Of a stretch of 40,037 bases of DNA, positions 25,360 through 32,536 are shown piece after piece. The stretch is from contig NZ_CAMZOG010000040.1 in the NCBI RefSeq assembly GCF_947331445.1, forward strand, positions 1 to 40,037, read 5' to 3'. The DNA is from Parendozoicomonas sp. Alg238-R29 (GTDB lineage: Bacteria; Pseudomonadota; Gammaproteobacteria; Pseudomonadales; Endozoicomonadaceae). The stretch's first letter is position 1. Each line of letters starts with the position of its first letter. The position numbers were made by a program, and so were the translations under genes. Below the pieces are notes generated by a model, which was not told the origin of the DNA, searched no databases, and was given only the letters and a program-made list of their open reading frames with translations.

Positions 25360-25373
25360 GCTGATATATCAGC
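25360..25373. promoter_or_regulatory. 14-bp perfect palindrome, candidate GntR operator
   Basis: GCTGATATATCAGC is a perfect palindrome 24 bases upstream of the FAD oxidoreductase start codon. It falls about 3-16 bases downstream of the predicted transcription start, ideal for repression. The divergent GntR/FCD gene is the natural candidate binder. Confidence 0.6.
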
Positions 25374-25382
25374 AATATTTAA

Positions 25383-25424
25383 ATGATATTCATGTTGCCT
25401 TTTAGTAGGGTTGATGTAAATCAA
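25383..25424 (-). promoter_or_regulatory. FNR class II-type promoter of the FAD/enolase/BCCT operon
   Basis: TTGATGTAAATCAA (25411-25424) is a perfect 10/10 match to the FNR/ANR consensus TTGAT-N4-ATCAA. On the minus strand, exactly 22 bases downstream lies TATCAT (25388-25383), a 5/6 match to the -10 element. This puts the box centre near -41.5, the class II activator position. Transcription should start near 25376. Activity under low oxygen is inferred from the site. Confidence 0.75.
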
Positions 25425-25785
25425 AAAAAGAGGAGTAAGAGAGGGATAAGGTGTCTGGGCTTGCAATAAAAGGCTCAGAGCAAATAGAGAGGATGTGGTG
25501 AGCACCTATGATTTTTCGTGATTGATAGGTGTGATTGCTTACCTTTTGCCATTTGTGCTGGTACAAATGAAAAGAATAGAGATATGTGAATTTTCGTATT
25601 CGGTTTTTAACCTCGCAGATGTTATCTGTTTCTTATATCGTTGACGGAAAGCTTTAATCTGGTTTTTTGTAAACAACATTGTTTGGGCAATATTGAGTCT
25701 GATCGGAATCGGACGTGATTTGAAAGGTCATGCTGTGAAAAACAAAGCAGGATGCAACTGTTAACATTGATTTATTTTGGAATTT
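25425..25785. other. divergent intergenic region before the GntR gene
   Basis: This is the rest of the 449-bp divergent region. It holds a small perfect dyad, AAACAA-CA-TTGTTT (25671-25684), about 100 bases before the GntR start, possibly an autoregulatory site. TTGACG (25641-25646) could be a -35, but no good -10 was found. No small ORF is supported. Confidence 0.4.
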
Positions 25786-26427
25786 ATGGGTTTGGAACTT
25801 ACGCTGACAGAATCTGCCTGTGAGCAGCTGGAAAGAAAAATTATTTTCCAGGAATTGGCTCCGGGAGCTATGCATTCTGAAAAAAATTTAGCCGAAGCCA
25901 TAAACATGGGGAGAACCCCGGTTCGTGAGGCTTTACAAAAACTGGCGTGGGAGCAAATGGTGATCATCCACCCTCGCCGTGGTGTTCAGATTCAGAATGT
26001 CACTGTAGAAAGCCAGTTAAAACTACTGGAAGTACGCCGAGCATTGGAAGCTTTATGCGTCAAGCTGGCAGCTGAACGTGCGACACCTGTCCAGAAGAGT
26101 AGAATGAAAGAGCTGGCCACTGGTATTCTGCAGTGTGCCAGTGATCATGATGATGAACATTTTCTGGATTACTTGCGAGGATGTCACGAAGTGTTGGTAG
26201 AGGCCGCTCGCAATGAATATATCAGTAAAGTTATGAGACCGCTGCAAGGGCCTTCAAGGCTTTTCTGGTTTCGCTATCGTGAAGCGAATACTGATCACCC
26301 AGCTCAACTCCATGCTGACATTATGAACAGTGTTGCAGCTGGCGATGCGAGTGGTGCAGAGGAAGCTTCCCATGCGTTGATTGAGTATCTTCGCAACTTC
26401 GCTATGGCCTGTCTCTTCACATCCTGA
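25786..26427 (+). CDS. GntR-family regulator, FCD (FadR-type) domain
   Basis: 213-residue regulator. The winged helix is at about 10-75, with the family motif MHSEKNLAEAINMGRTPVRE and ALQKLAWEQMVIIHPRRGVQI. The FCD ligand domain follows (about 85-210) with VRRALEALCVKLAAE and a metal-ligand set of the FadR type (Asp and His residues near DYLRGCHEVLVEAARN and a late His in LHADIMNSVAAGDA). FCD proteins sense organic acids and usually repress adjacent catabolic genes. The ATG at 25786 is preferred over a TTG nine bases upstream; the ribosome site is weak. It is divergent from the FAD/enolase/BCCT operon, whose promoter carries a perfect palindrome. Confidence 0.9.
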   Translation: MGLELTLTESACEQLERKIIFQELAPGAMHSEKNLAEAINMGRTPVREALQKLAWEQMVIIHPRRGVQIQNVTVESQLKLLEVRRALEALCVKLAAERATPVQKSRMKELATGILQCASDHDDEHFLDYLRGCHEVLVEAARNEYISKVMRPLQGPSRLFWFRYREANTDHPAQLHADIMNSVAAGDASGAEEASHALIEYLRNFAMACLFTS

Positions 26428-26491
26428 TAATTCGCAGAATTACAGTGTCTTGCCTATAACTGACCAGATTCTATGACCTTGCGGTACAGCG

Positions 26492-27733
26492 ATGTCACTG
26501 GTTTCTGTGAATGGCAAGACATTTCACGCCCACCTTTGTCCCGACTGTGACCAGCTGCTAAAAACAGTTGCTCCATCGACAACACAGCGACTTCGCTGCC
26601 CCCGCTGTGGTCACCTTATCCGTTATGGAACCGGATCGTTGACAACCTGTCGTGCACTTACGCTGGCTGGGCTGATTCTTTATATTCCCGCAAACCTGCT
26701 ACCTGTTCTGGAAATTACCATGTCGGGAGAAACCAGCAGCAACACAGTTTTTTCTGGTGTAGTGGCTCTCTGGCAGCAGCAATTGTTTGCAGTATCTGTG
26801 TTGGTTTTTCTTTTTGCTATCCTCGCTCCATTTCTCAGATTAAGCGCTTTGTTTTTCGTTCTTTTACCCAAGGGGACACTGAAAGGCAGTGGGCTGTTAG
26901 TTATGCGATTCCATCATGCTCTGCATGGTTGGGGAATGATGGACATTTTCTTGCTTGGGGCGTTGGTGGCAGTGGTGAAGATGCAGGATTTTGCCGCAGC
27001 TTCTGTGGAAACTGGAGCCTACTGTCTTGCTGCTATGATGCTTATGGAAATCAAGGCGTCCCATATTCTTCCCAAGCAAAACCTGTGGCGGCGATTCAAA
27101 CCGGATGCCTTTCTATCCGGATGCCTTTCTATGAGGAAGCTATACCTTTGCCTGATTTGCGAACACACCTGTGTAGAGCACTCACTGCAAAAACATTTGC
27201 GCTGTTCTCGTTGTGGTAGTGCGCTTTTTCATCGAAAGCCTTCCAGCCTTTCCCGAACCTGGGCTCTGCTGATTGCAGCAGCTGTGCTTTATATTCCGGC
27301 AAACTTGTTGCCCATCATGCAGGTTATCAGCTTTGGGAAAGGGGAAGCTAACACGATTATGTCGGGTGTTGTTGCTCTGGCTCGCAGTGGCATGGTTCCT
27401 ATTGCTGTTCTGGTGTTTACAGCAAGTATTGTTGTGCCGCTTTTTAAAATAATGGGGTTGGCGATTCTGTTGCTAAACGTCCACGGTCTTTTGAATGGAA
27501 GGCTGACTCGGTTATCCCGGCTGTACCGCTTTATTGAGTGGATTGGTCGCTGGTCCATGCTCGATATTTTTATGATCTCGATTCTGGTCTCTCTGGTTCA
27601 ACTCAGGGTTCTTGAGATTCTGGCAGGTCCTGGTGCAACGGCTTTTGTTGCTGTGGTGATTCTTACCATCTTTGCCAGCCGCTCTTTCGATCTTCGTCTA
27701 CTTTGGGATCGTCATCATCCAACGACGCAATAG
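26492..27733 (+). CDS. letA: LetA/PqiA-family membrane protein with two zinc ribbons
   Basis: 413-residue inner-membrane protein of the PqiA/LetA (YebS) family, partner of MCE-domain LetB/PqiB in lipid transport between the membranes. It has two homologous halves, each starting with a zinc ribbon. Half 1 has Cys16, Cys19, Cys36 and Cys39 (CPDC ... CPRC). Half 2 has CLIC ... CSRC after residue 218. Four helices follow each ribbon, with the repeated motif LYIPANLLP in both halves. A perfect 16-bp tandem duplication at 27101-27132 lies in the linker between the halves and keeps the frame open. Its stop is three bases before the letB ATG. The gene follows the GntR gene by 64 bases but is functionally separate. 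Confidence 0.92.
   Translation: MSLVSVNGKTFHAHLCPDCDQLLKTVAPSTTQRLRCPRCGHLIRYGTGSLTTCRALTLAGLILYIPANLLPVLEITMSGETSSNTVFSGVVALWQQQLFAVSVLVFLFAILAPFLRLSALFFVLLPKGTLKGSGLLVMRFHHALHGWGMMDIFLLGALVAVVKMQDFAAASVETGAYCLAAMMLMEIKASHILPKQNLWRRFKPDAFLSGCLSMRKLYLCLICEHTCVEHSLQKHLRCSRCGSALFHRKPSSLSRTWALLIAAAVLYIPANLLPIMQVISFGKGEANTIMSGVVALARSGMVPIAVLVFTASIVVPLFKIMGLAILLLNVHGLLNGRLTRLSRLYRFIEWIGRWSMLDIFMISILVSLVQLRVLEILAGPGATAFVAVVILTIFASRSFDLRLLWDRHHPTTQ
27101..27132 (+). repeat. 16-bp tandem duplication inside letA
   Basis: CCGGATGCCTTTCTAT is repeated exactly head to tail (27101-27116, 27117-27132). Sixteen is not a multiple of three: a single copy would shift the frame and meet a TGA almost at once (reading F-L-stop). 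The open 413-residue frame therefore depends on having two copies. Confidence 0.9.
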
Positions 27734-27735
27734 CG

Positions 27736-29733
27736 ATGGCTGAAGATCAGAAACAAGAGCCTCAGGAGCCAATCGTTGAAGAAAAGCGCCGATTGTCGCT
27801 TGTTTGGCTTATGCCCCTTGTTGCCCTGTGTGTTGCTGGCTGGCTGGGATGGCAGGCTTGGCAGGAAAGAGGTGTAAAGATAACCCTTCAGTTTGATAAT
27901 GGAACCGGAATCGTCGCTGGCAGAACCCACGTTCGTTATAACGGTCTGGAAGTTGGCATGGTTGAAAGCGTTTCCATGCGGCCAGATTTAAAGGGGGTGG
28001 AAGCCCGGGTCAGTATGAATAAAGAAGTCAGCAGCTGGCTAACAGATAAAACGGAATTCTGGCTGGTGAAGCCGGAAATATCCCTGGCAGGAATTTCTGG
28101 AATAGAAGCGTTGCTGTCGGGTAATTACATCACCTTTAAACCAGAAAAAGGCAGACCTGCGCATCACTTTATTGCCCTGGATGATCCACCGCCCCTTGCG
28201 GAAGGAAAAGCCGGGTTACACATTACCCTGAGTGCCCCGGATGGAGGATCTCTCATTGCGGGTAGCCCGGTGTACTCAAAGCATATTTATGCTGGTGAAG
28301 TGGAGCGTGTCACTTTAAAAGACGATGGAAAATCTGTTCAGGTGGATATTTTTATTGAACCTGATTACGAACACTTGGTGCATACAAATACCCGCTTCTG
28401 GAATGTCAGTGGCGTTCACGTCAGTGGTTCTATATCCAATCTGCATCTACAGACAGGTTCTCTGCTTTCCATTTTAAAAGGAGGAATTGCGTTCACCACT
28501 CCAGAATGGGAAGCCCCTCAAAAGCAAGCTGTGCAAAAGGAACAGTTCCCCCTCTATTCCGATTACGAGGCGGCGCGTGCAGGAGTGTCTATTACCATTG
28601 AGTTCCCTCTCAGCGCGCACATCGTTCAGAAAGGGGCTCACATTATGTTTCATGGTGTGGAAGCTGGAGTTGTTAAATCCTATGACTTCAAAGAAGACCT
28701 CAGCGGTTTTTCTGTGGTGGTATCCATGGATCCTCAGGCAACACCTGCTCTTGTTGAGGGTGCAAAGTTCTGGCTTGTAGAGCCGCATATTACCCCACAG
28801 GGTATAGAAGGGCTGGAGACTTTGTTGTCCGGTCGTTATATCGCTATGGATATTACCGACACAGCGATTAAAAGAGGGGAGTCAAAGCGTTTATTCCGTG
28901 GTTCATTGCGCAAGCCTCCTCCAGGGCCGGATGTTCCGGGGCTGCACTTGCAGCTGACAACCGATGATGTTGAAGGTCTTTCAGAAGGCAGTGGGGTATG
29001 GATGCGTGGCGTGAAAATTGGTTCTGTTGAATCAATTGAATTGCAGAGTTCTGCTGTGAATATTTCTATTTTGATTGAGCCGCAGTATGCCCATTTCATC
29101 CGTTCTGGAGTGCGATGCTGGAAAACATCAGGTATATCCGTCAGTGGTGGCCTTTCTGGATTTCATGTACAGAGCCAACCTCTGGGAGCAATGATCTCTG
29201 GAGGCCTCACCTGCGAGGTTCCGGATAGCCGTGCACAAAGAGAGAAAAATGGAAGAATATTTCCGTTGTATTCCACAAGAGAGCAGGCTTTCAAACAGGG
29301 CAGACATTTCAAGCTGATAGCTGCCAACAAGAAATCTATAGATGCAGGCACAGCGATTCTTTATCACGGTGAAAAGGTTGGTGAGGTTGAAAGAGGCAAG
29401 TTAGGTAACCCTGCCGACAGGGTAGAAATTGATATTATTATTTATTCTCCATACGAGGCGCTGGTGACTGAGAACAGTCGGTTCTGGAGTGTGAGTGGGC
29501 TTGATGTGCATTTCAGTGCGTTCAGGGGAATAGAGATTCAAACCCCGACCTTTGAAAGCATGATTCGTGGAGGAATTGCGTTCGCCACGCCAGAAGTGGC
29601 GGAACCAGCCTCAGAATGTGCCAGCTTTATTCTGCATGGGACTCCAAAAGATGAGTGGGAACACTGGAATCCGCCGATTTATTTAAAAAAAGATCTTTTG
29701 GTTAAAGGTGCTAAAAAGGTGGTCGATAAATAG
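27736..29733 (+). CDS. letB: LetB/PqiB-family protein with five MCE domains
   Basis: 665-residue periplasmic-facing protein anchored by one N-terminal helix (about 21-42). Five MCE domains can be counted at about 46-137, 159-257, 284-376, 402-496 and 524-620, each with the G-x-x-V/I-x-x-x-G-x-x-V-G pattern (for example VRYNGLEVGMVESV, ILYHGEKVGEVERG) and a following FWLV/FWNVSG core. E. coli PqiB has three and LetB (YebT) seven, so this one is intermediate. MCE rings stack into a tube that moves phospholipids between inner and outer membranes. The ATG three bases after the letA stop is chosen; a TTG at 27703 inside letA is the alternative. The pair is clearly an operon. Confidence 0.92.
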   Translation: MAEDQKQEPQEPIVEEKRRLSLVWLMPLVALCVAGWLGWQAWQERGVKITLQFDNGTGIVAGRTHVRYNGLEVGMVESVSMRPDLKGVEARVSMNKEVSSWLTDKTEFWLVKPEISLAGISGIEALLSGNYITFKPEKGRPAHHFIALDDPPPLAEGKAGLHITLSAPDGGSLIAGSPVYSKHIYAGEVERVTLKDDGKSVQVDIFIEPDYEHLVHTNTRFWNVSGVHVSGSISNLHLQTGSLLSILKGGIAFTTPEWEAPQKQAVQKEQFPLYSDYEAARAGVSITIEFPLSAHIVQKGAHIMFHGVEAGVVKSYDFKEDLSGFSVVVSMDPQATPALVEGAKFWLVEPHITPQGIEGLETLLSGRYIAMDITDTAIKRGESKRLFRGSLRKPPPGPDVPGLHLQLTTDDVEGLSEGSGVWMRGVKIGSVESIELQSSAVNISILIEPQYAHFIRSGVRCWKTSGISVSGGLSGFHVQSQPLGAMISGGLTCEVPDSRAQREKNGRIFPLYSTREQAFKQGRHFKLIAANKKSIDAGTAILYHGEKVGEVERGKLGNPADRVEIDIIIYSPYEALVTENSRFWSVSGLDVHFSAFRGIEIQTPTFESMIRGGIAFATPEVAEPASECASFILHGTPKDEWEHWNPPIYLKKDLLVKGAKKVVDK

Positions 29734-29804
29734 CTTTCCCTTAGACGATAAAAGAAAAACAATGATGACAGCACCCAAAAACGATACCAGTAAGGAAAAG
29801 GGGC

Positions 29805-29887
29805 GGAGTTCTTTTCTCTCCTTCAGTAGTCTGCGACGCAAACTCACCAGTAAGAAGAATTCCTCTCTACAGATAAGAAAGAACTCC
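29805..29887. repeat. spaced inverted repeat after letB
   Basis: GGAGTTCTTT (29805-29814) and AAAGAACTCC (29878-29887) are perfect 10-bp inverted repeats, 63 bases apart, just outside the 3' end of the SGNH-like gene. The purpose is unknown: possibly a long-loop hairpin between convergent genes, or the ends of a small lost element. Confidence 0.4.
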
Positions 29888-29893
29888 TGAGAG

Positions 29894-31432
29894 TTATTTG
29901 CACTGATAGCCCTCAGCTGCCAAAAGTTTGCAAACCAACTCTGCAATCATTGTGTGTCCCCGGGACGTTAGGTTGAAATTGTCGTAGAACAACCGTTTGT
30001 CTGGCTCGTTACAGCGAGCCACGGTTTTACCAATAAATCGGTACGCAGCTTTCAGGGAAGAAGCGTCCTGAGTGATAGGGGCAGTGAGAACAGTTTTCGT
30101 GGAAAGTCTGGGAACATGAACCAGTGTGTAATCCTGCTGGTTGATATGTGGGTTATCAGCAGAGTGCAGACAGGGATCAAGGGAAAGGTTTAGCTCACCA
30201 GCCGTTTTGGAAATTTTATCGGTGTCCGAGAGAGTGATAAACCGTACGCCCGGATGAGCGGCTTGCATCTCTGTAATCATGTTTTCAAGTTGATAGTTAT
30301 GGCGATCAACCAGCCGCTGAATGTTGTATTTTTTTTCTGGTGGTAACTGAGCTATGCCGGGAAGCATTAATGGTGACAGCTGATTAATCAGGAAATGTTT
30401 TGCACCATCTCTTTCTACAAGAGTGCTGATACTTTCCCTCAGAACGAGGATAACTTCTTCCGGGTTTGCTTCGTCAATCACATAATCATCTGAACCATAA
30501 GCAATGATATACAGCGTTGTTTCTGGATCTCTGACACCTGCATATTTGTTTCTATTTCCGTAGTCTCCCACCATATATTCGAAGCTGGGTGGAACACCGC
30601 TTTTTAACAGGTTTTCGAAGCGTGATTTTCCAGAGTCACTCATGTTCCCTGTTGCTTGAGCCCAAAAACCCTGTTGTCTGTTTTGCGCTCCATCTTTGTT
30701 GAACAATGCATTGGCCATACCAAGACCAATGTCCATATAACCTAACCAGCTTCTGAAAGAGAGCATATCTTCTTCTGAAAGACGCTGGCGAATATGGCTG
30801 CCAGCGTAGGCAAGGCTTATAAACTGGGAAGGTTCATCGGGGTTTATTCCCATTTTGTGTGCCAGCACCTCTACCCAGACTCGAGAACCATTAGTAAACC
30901 TCCCCCCCTGATTATAAAGCTGACCCGGTGGCAAAACCGGCAGACCAACACTGGGGTAAAGCCAGAGTAGCGACTTTAAGAGCAGTTCATTTCTATCGAT
31001 GACATAATCCAGGGGGCGCCCCAGCAAGTGACCTATCCCAGTTTGATAGAGTGCTAGTGAAAGTGTTGATAACGGGATCAGGCGAGTCAGTGTGGGGTAA
31101 TCTTTTAGAAACTTAATTTTATCCAGATGTTTATCCAGCCCGGTGGCATAAGCCCCCACTCCCAGCAAAAGAGAAATTGCTGCAGAGGAACCCATATCAA
31201 TCACATCAGGGCCGTGGTAACGGATATCTTCTCGTAGTCGGGAAGGTTTTTTACGGCCTGCCAGTTCGTCAAACAAGTCCCGGGTGTTGCCTGTATCGCT
31301 ATGAGCATTTCCAAATACCACCATATGTTTGATGGTTATCGGAGTCTCATCTGCCAGTAGGTGACTGACATGGAGAAGCACAAGAATGGAAATCCCAGAG
31401 AAGAACCGTCTGAAAATTTTTGTTCCACACAT
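29894..31432 (-). CDS. secreted SGNH/GDSL-fold protein lacking catalytic residues
   Basis: 512 residues with a signal peptide (about 1-27). The fold is recognised from block I, VVFGNAHSDTGNT at 38-50, against the canonical FGDSLSDTGN. Block II-like GGRFTNGSRVWVEVLAHKMG is at 176-195, block III AYGSDDY at 311-317 (canonical GANDY), and block V YDNFNLTSRGHTMIAE at 483-498 (canonical DNxHPTxxGH). The nucleophile Ser is Ala43, the oxyanion Asn is Asp315, and the catalytic His is Asn487. The protein is therefore probably not a lipase or esterase, although the frame is intact and long. A binding or decoy role is possible. It is convergent with letB and stands alone. Confidence 0.8.
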   Translation of the reverse strand: MCGTKIFRRFFSGISILVLLHVSHLLADETPITIKHMVVFGNAHSDTGNTRDLFDELAGRKKPSRLREDIRYHGPDVIDMGSSAAISLLLGVGAYATGLDKHLDKIKFLKDYPTLTRLIPLSTLSLALYQTGIGHLLGRPLDYVIDRNELLLKSLLWLYPSVGLPVLPPGQLYNQGGRFTNGSRVWVEVLAHKMGINPDEPSQFISLAYAGSHIRQRLSEEDMLSFRSWLGYMDIGLGMANALFNKDGAQNRQQGFWAQATGNMSDSGKSRFENLLKSGVPPSFEYMVGDYGNRNKYAGVRDPETTLYIIAYGSDDYVIDEANPEEVILVLRESISTLVERDGAKHFLINQLSPLMLPGIAQLPPEKKYNIQRLVDRHNYQLENMITEMQAAHPGVRFITLSDTDKISKTAGELNLSLDPCLHSADNPHINQQDYTLVHVPRLSTKTVLTAPITQDASSLKAAYRFIGKTVARCNEPDKRLFYDNFNLTSRGHTMIAELVCKLLAAEGYQCK

Positions 31433-31523
31433 AGCGTTTGTCCCGGATTTGAACCGCAGGAGCTTATGCCAACAATCGCGAGGCCGCTATTCTGATTAGA
31501 GAGATTATGGATGAGTAAAAAAT

Positions 31524-31814
31524 ATGCGGATGCTGAAACGCTGCCCTTCATGTCGTGGAGATGCCGAAATTATTGAGTTTCCGGTTTCTAATGACATTTT
31601 ATGGCAGATTAACTGCCAACATTGCGGGCTGGCAACGGAGCTGGATGATGACCGGGGGATGTCTATCCAGCACTGGAACCGGCGAGATCAGGAAGAAAGG
31701 ATGCGATCCCTGATCACCATACTGGTTGTTCTTTTTCCTGCAGGTATGCTCATTATGTTTTTTCTTGGACTTTTCTTTGGGGGTGTTCTTCTGGGGGGAG
31801 AACAGCAGATCTAA
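31524..31814 (+). CDS. Lar-like zinc ribbon with C-terminal membrane segment
   Basis: 96 residues. The N-terminal 55 match the Lar restriction-alleviation type zinc ribbon: CPSC near residue 7, CQHC near 31, then the closing IQHWNRR. The C-terminal part is a strong membrane helix (about 62-88: LITILVVLFPAGMLIMFFLGLFFGGVLLGG), not typical for phage Lar proteins. ATG starts at 31524 or 31530 are possible and the ribosome site is weak. It is 59 bases before the next gene on the same strand, so cotranscription is likely. Anti-restriction activity should not be assumed. It may be a small membrane zinc protein. Confidence 0.6.
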   Translation: MRMLKRCPSCRGDAEIIEFPVSNDILWQINCQHCGLATELDDDRGMSIQHWNRRDQEERMRSLITILVVLFPAGMLIMFFLGLFFGGVLLGGEQQI

Positions 31815-31873
31815 ACAGTTTGCACTACTTTCTTAGCTTGTTCCTCAGAGTCTGTAACTTGGAGAGCCCGGCT

Positions 31874-32458
31874 ATGTTGACCCTGTGTGAAGCCTGTCAG
31901 CGTAAGAGCAAGTGCTACTGCTACTCTCTGCTCTCACTACTTTCTCTGATTCTTATCTTTTTCATACCATCACTGGCCAGTGCTGAGCTAACGGACTGCA
32001 GTGATCTGAAAGTCATAATGGAGAGCAGCAAAAATAACTTTAAGAATCATCGCACTGGCCCTCAGTTTTTTAATCAGCTGACCATCTGGAGTACCGATCT
32101 GGAACTTGCCGGGCAGGAGTGTCAGGTATGGCAGTGGGGTGCTGGTAACTACAGCTATGTCTGTACTCGTAGTTTTCCGATAAAGGAGGCTGGGAAAAAT
32201 TTTGTTCGTGAAACTACCAACAAATTGAAGAATTGTTTTTCAAAAGAGCTCGATATAACTGATCAGTCACATTTGATAGACGATGGTATTTACACTCGTG
32301 CCCGCTGGGAAAAAGATAAGCGAAGAATTGATATGTTCCTCACCAACAACAGCGGCTTATTCAAAGATTCGTGGACTTTCTATTTCATGGTGACTGTAGC
32401 GAGTGGTTTCCCACTGAAATCTCTGCAAGACGGGCTTAAGAAAAAGGACGATCAATAA
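31874..32458 (+). CDS. exported Cys-containing protein of unknown function
   Basis: 194 residues. The ATG at 31874 is chosen because GGAGAG precedes it at ideal spacing; the in-frame codon at 31820 has none. The N-terminus carries CEACQRKSKCYCY (five cysteines), then a long hydrophobic stretch (LLSLLSLILIFFIPSLASA, about 23-41) that looks like a signal sequence with a cleavage motif. The mature part has Cys residues that may pair (TDCSD, QECQVW, VCTRS, NCFSK). I recognise no family. It probably shares a transcript with the Lar-like gene upstream and is followed by a strong hairpin. Confidence 0.6.
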   Translation: MLTLCEACQRKSKCYCYSLLSLLSLILIFFIPSLASAELTDCSDLKVIMESSKNNFKNHRTGPQFFNQLTIWSTDLELAGQECQVWQWGAGNYSYVCTRSFPIKEAGKNFVRETTNKLKNCFSKELDITDQSHLIDDGIYTRARWEKDKRRIDMFLTNNSGLFKDSWTFYFMVTVASGFPLKSLQDGLKKKDDQ

Positions 32459-32492
32459 AAAAGAAGATAAATAAATCAGTGGATTGCCTGTG

Positions 32493-32523
32493 CTCCTGAA
32501 CCTGTTGGGAAAAGGTTCAGGAG
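32493..32523. terminator. perfect 11-bp hairpin between convergent genes
   Basis: CTCCTGAACCT (32493-32503) and AGGTTCAGGAG (32513-32523) with a 9-base loop. There is no T-tract on either strand, but the location between two convergent stops fits a transcription end. Confidence 0.7.
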
Positions 32524-32536
32524 AACAAGCTGCATC

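Noticed and set aside
29762-29890. 42-codon basic ORF after letB
   Set aside because: There is no Shine-Dalgarno site, the composition is Ser/Lys low-complexity, and part of it falls in the inverted repeat.
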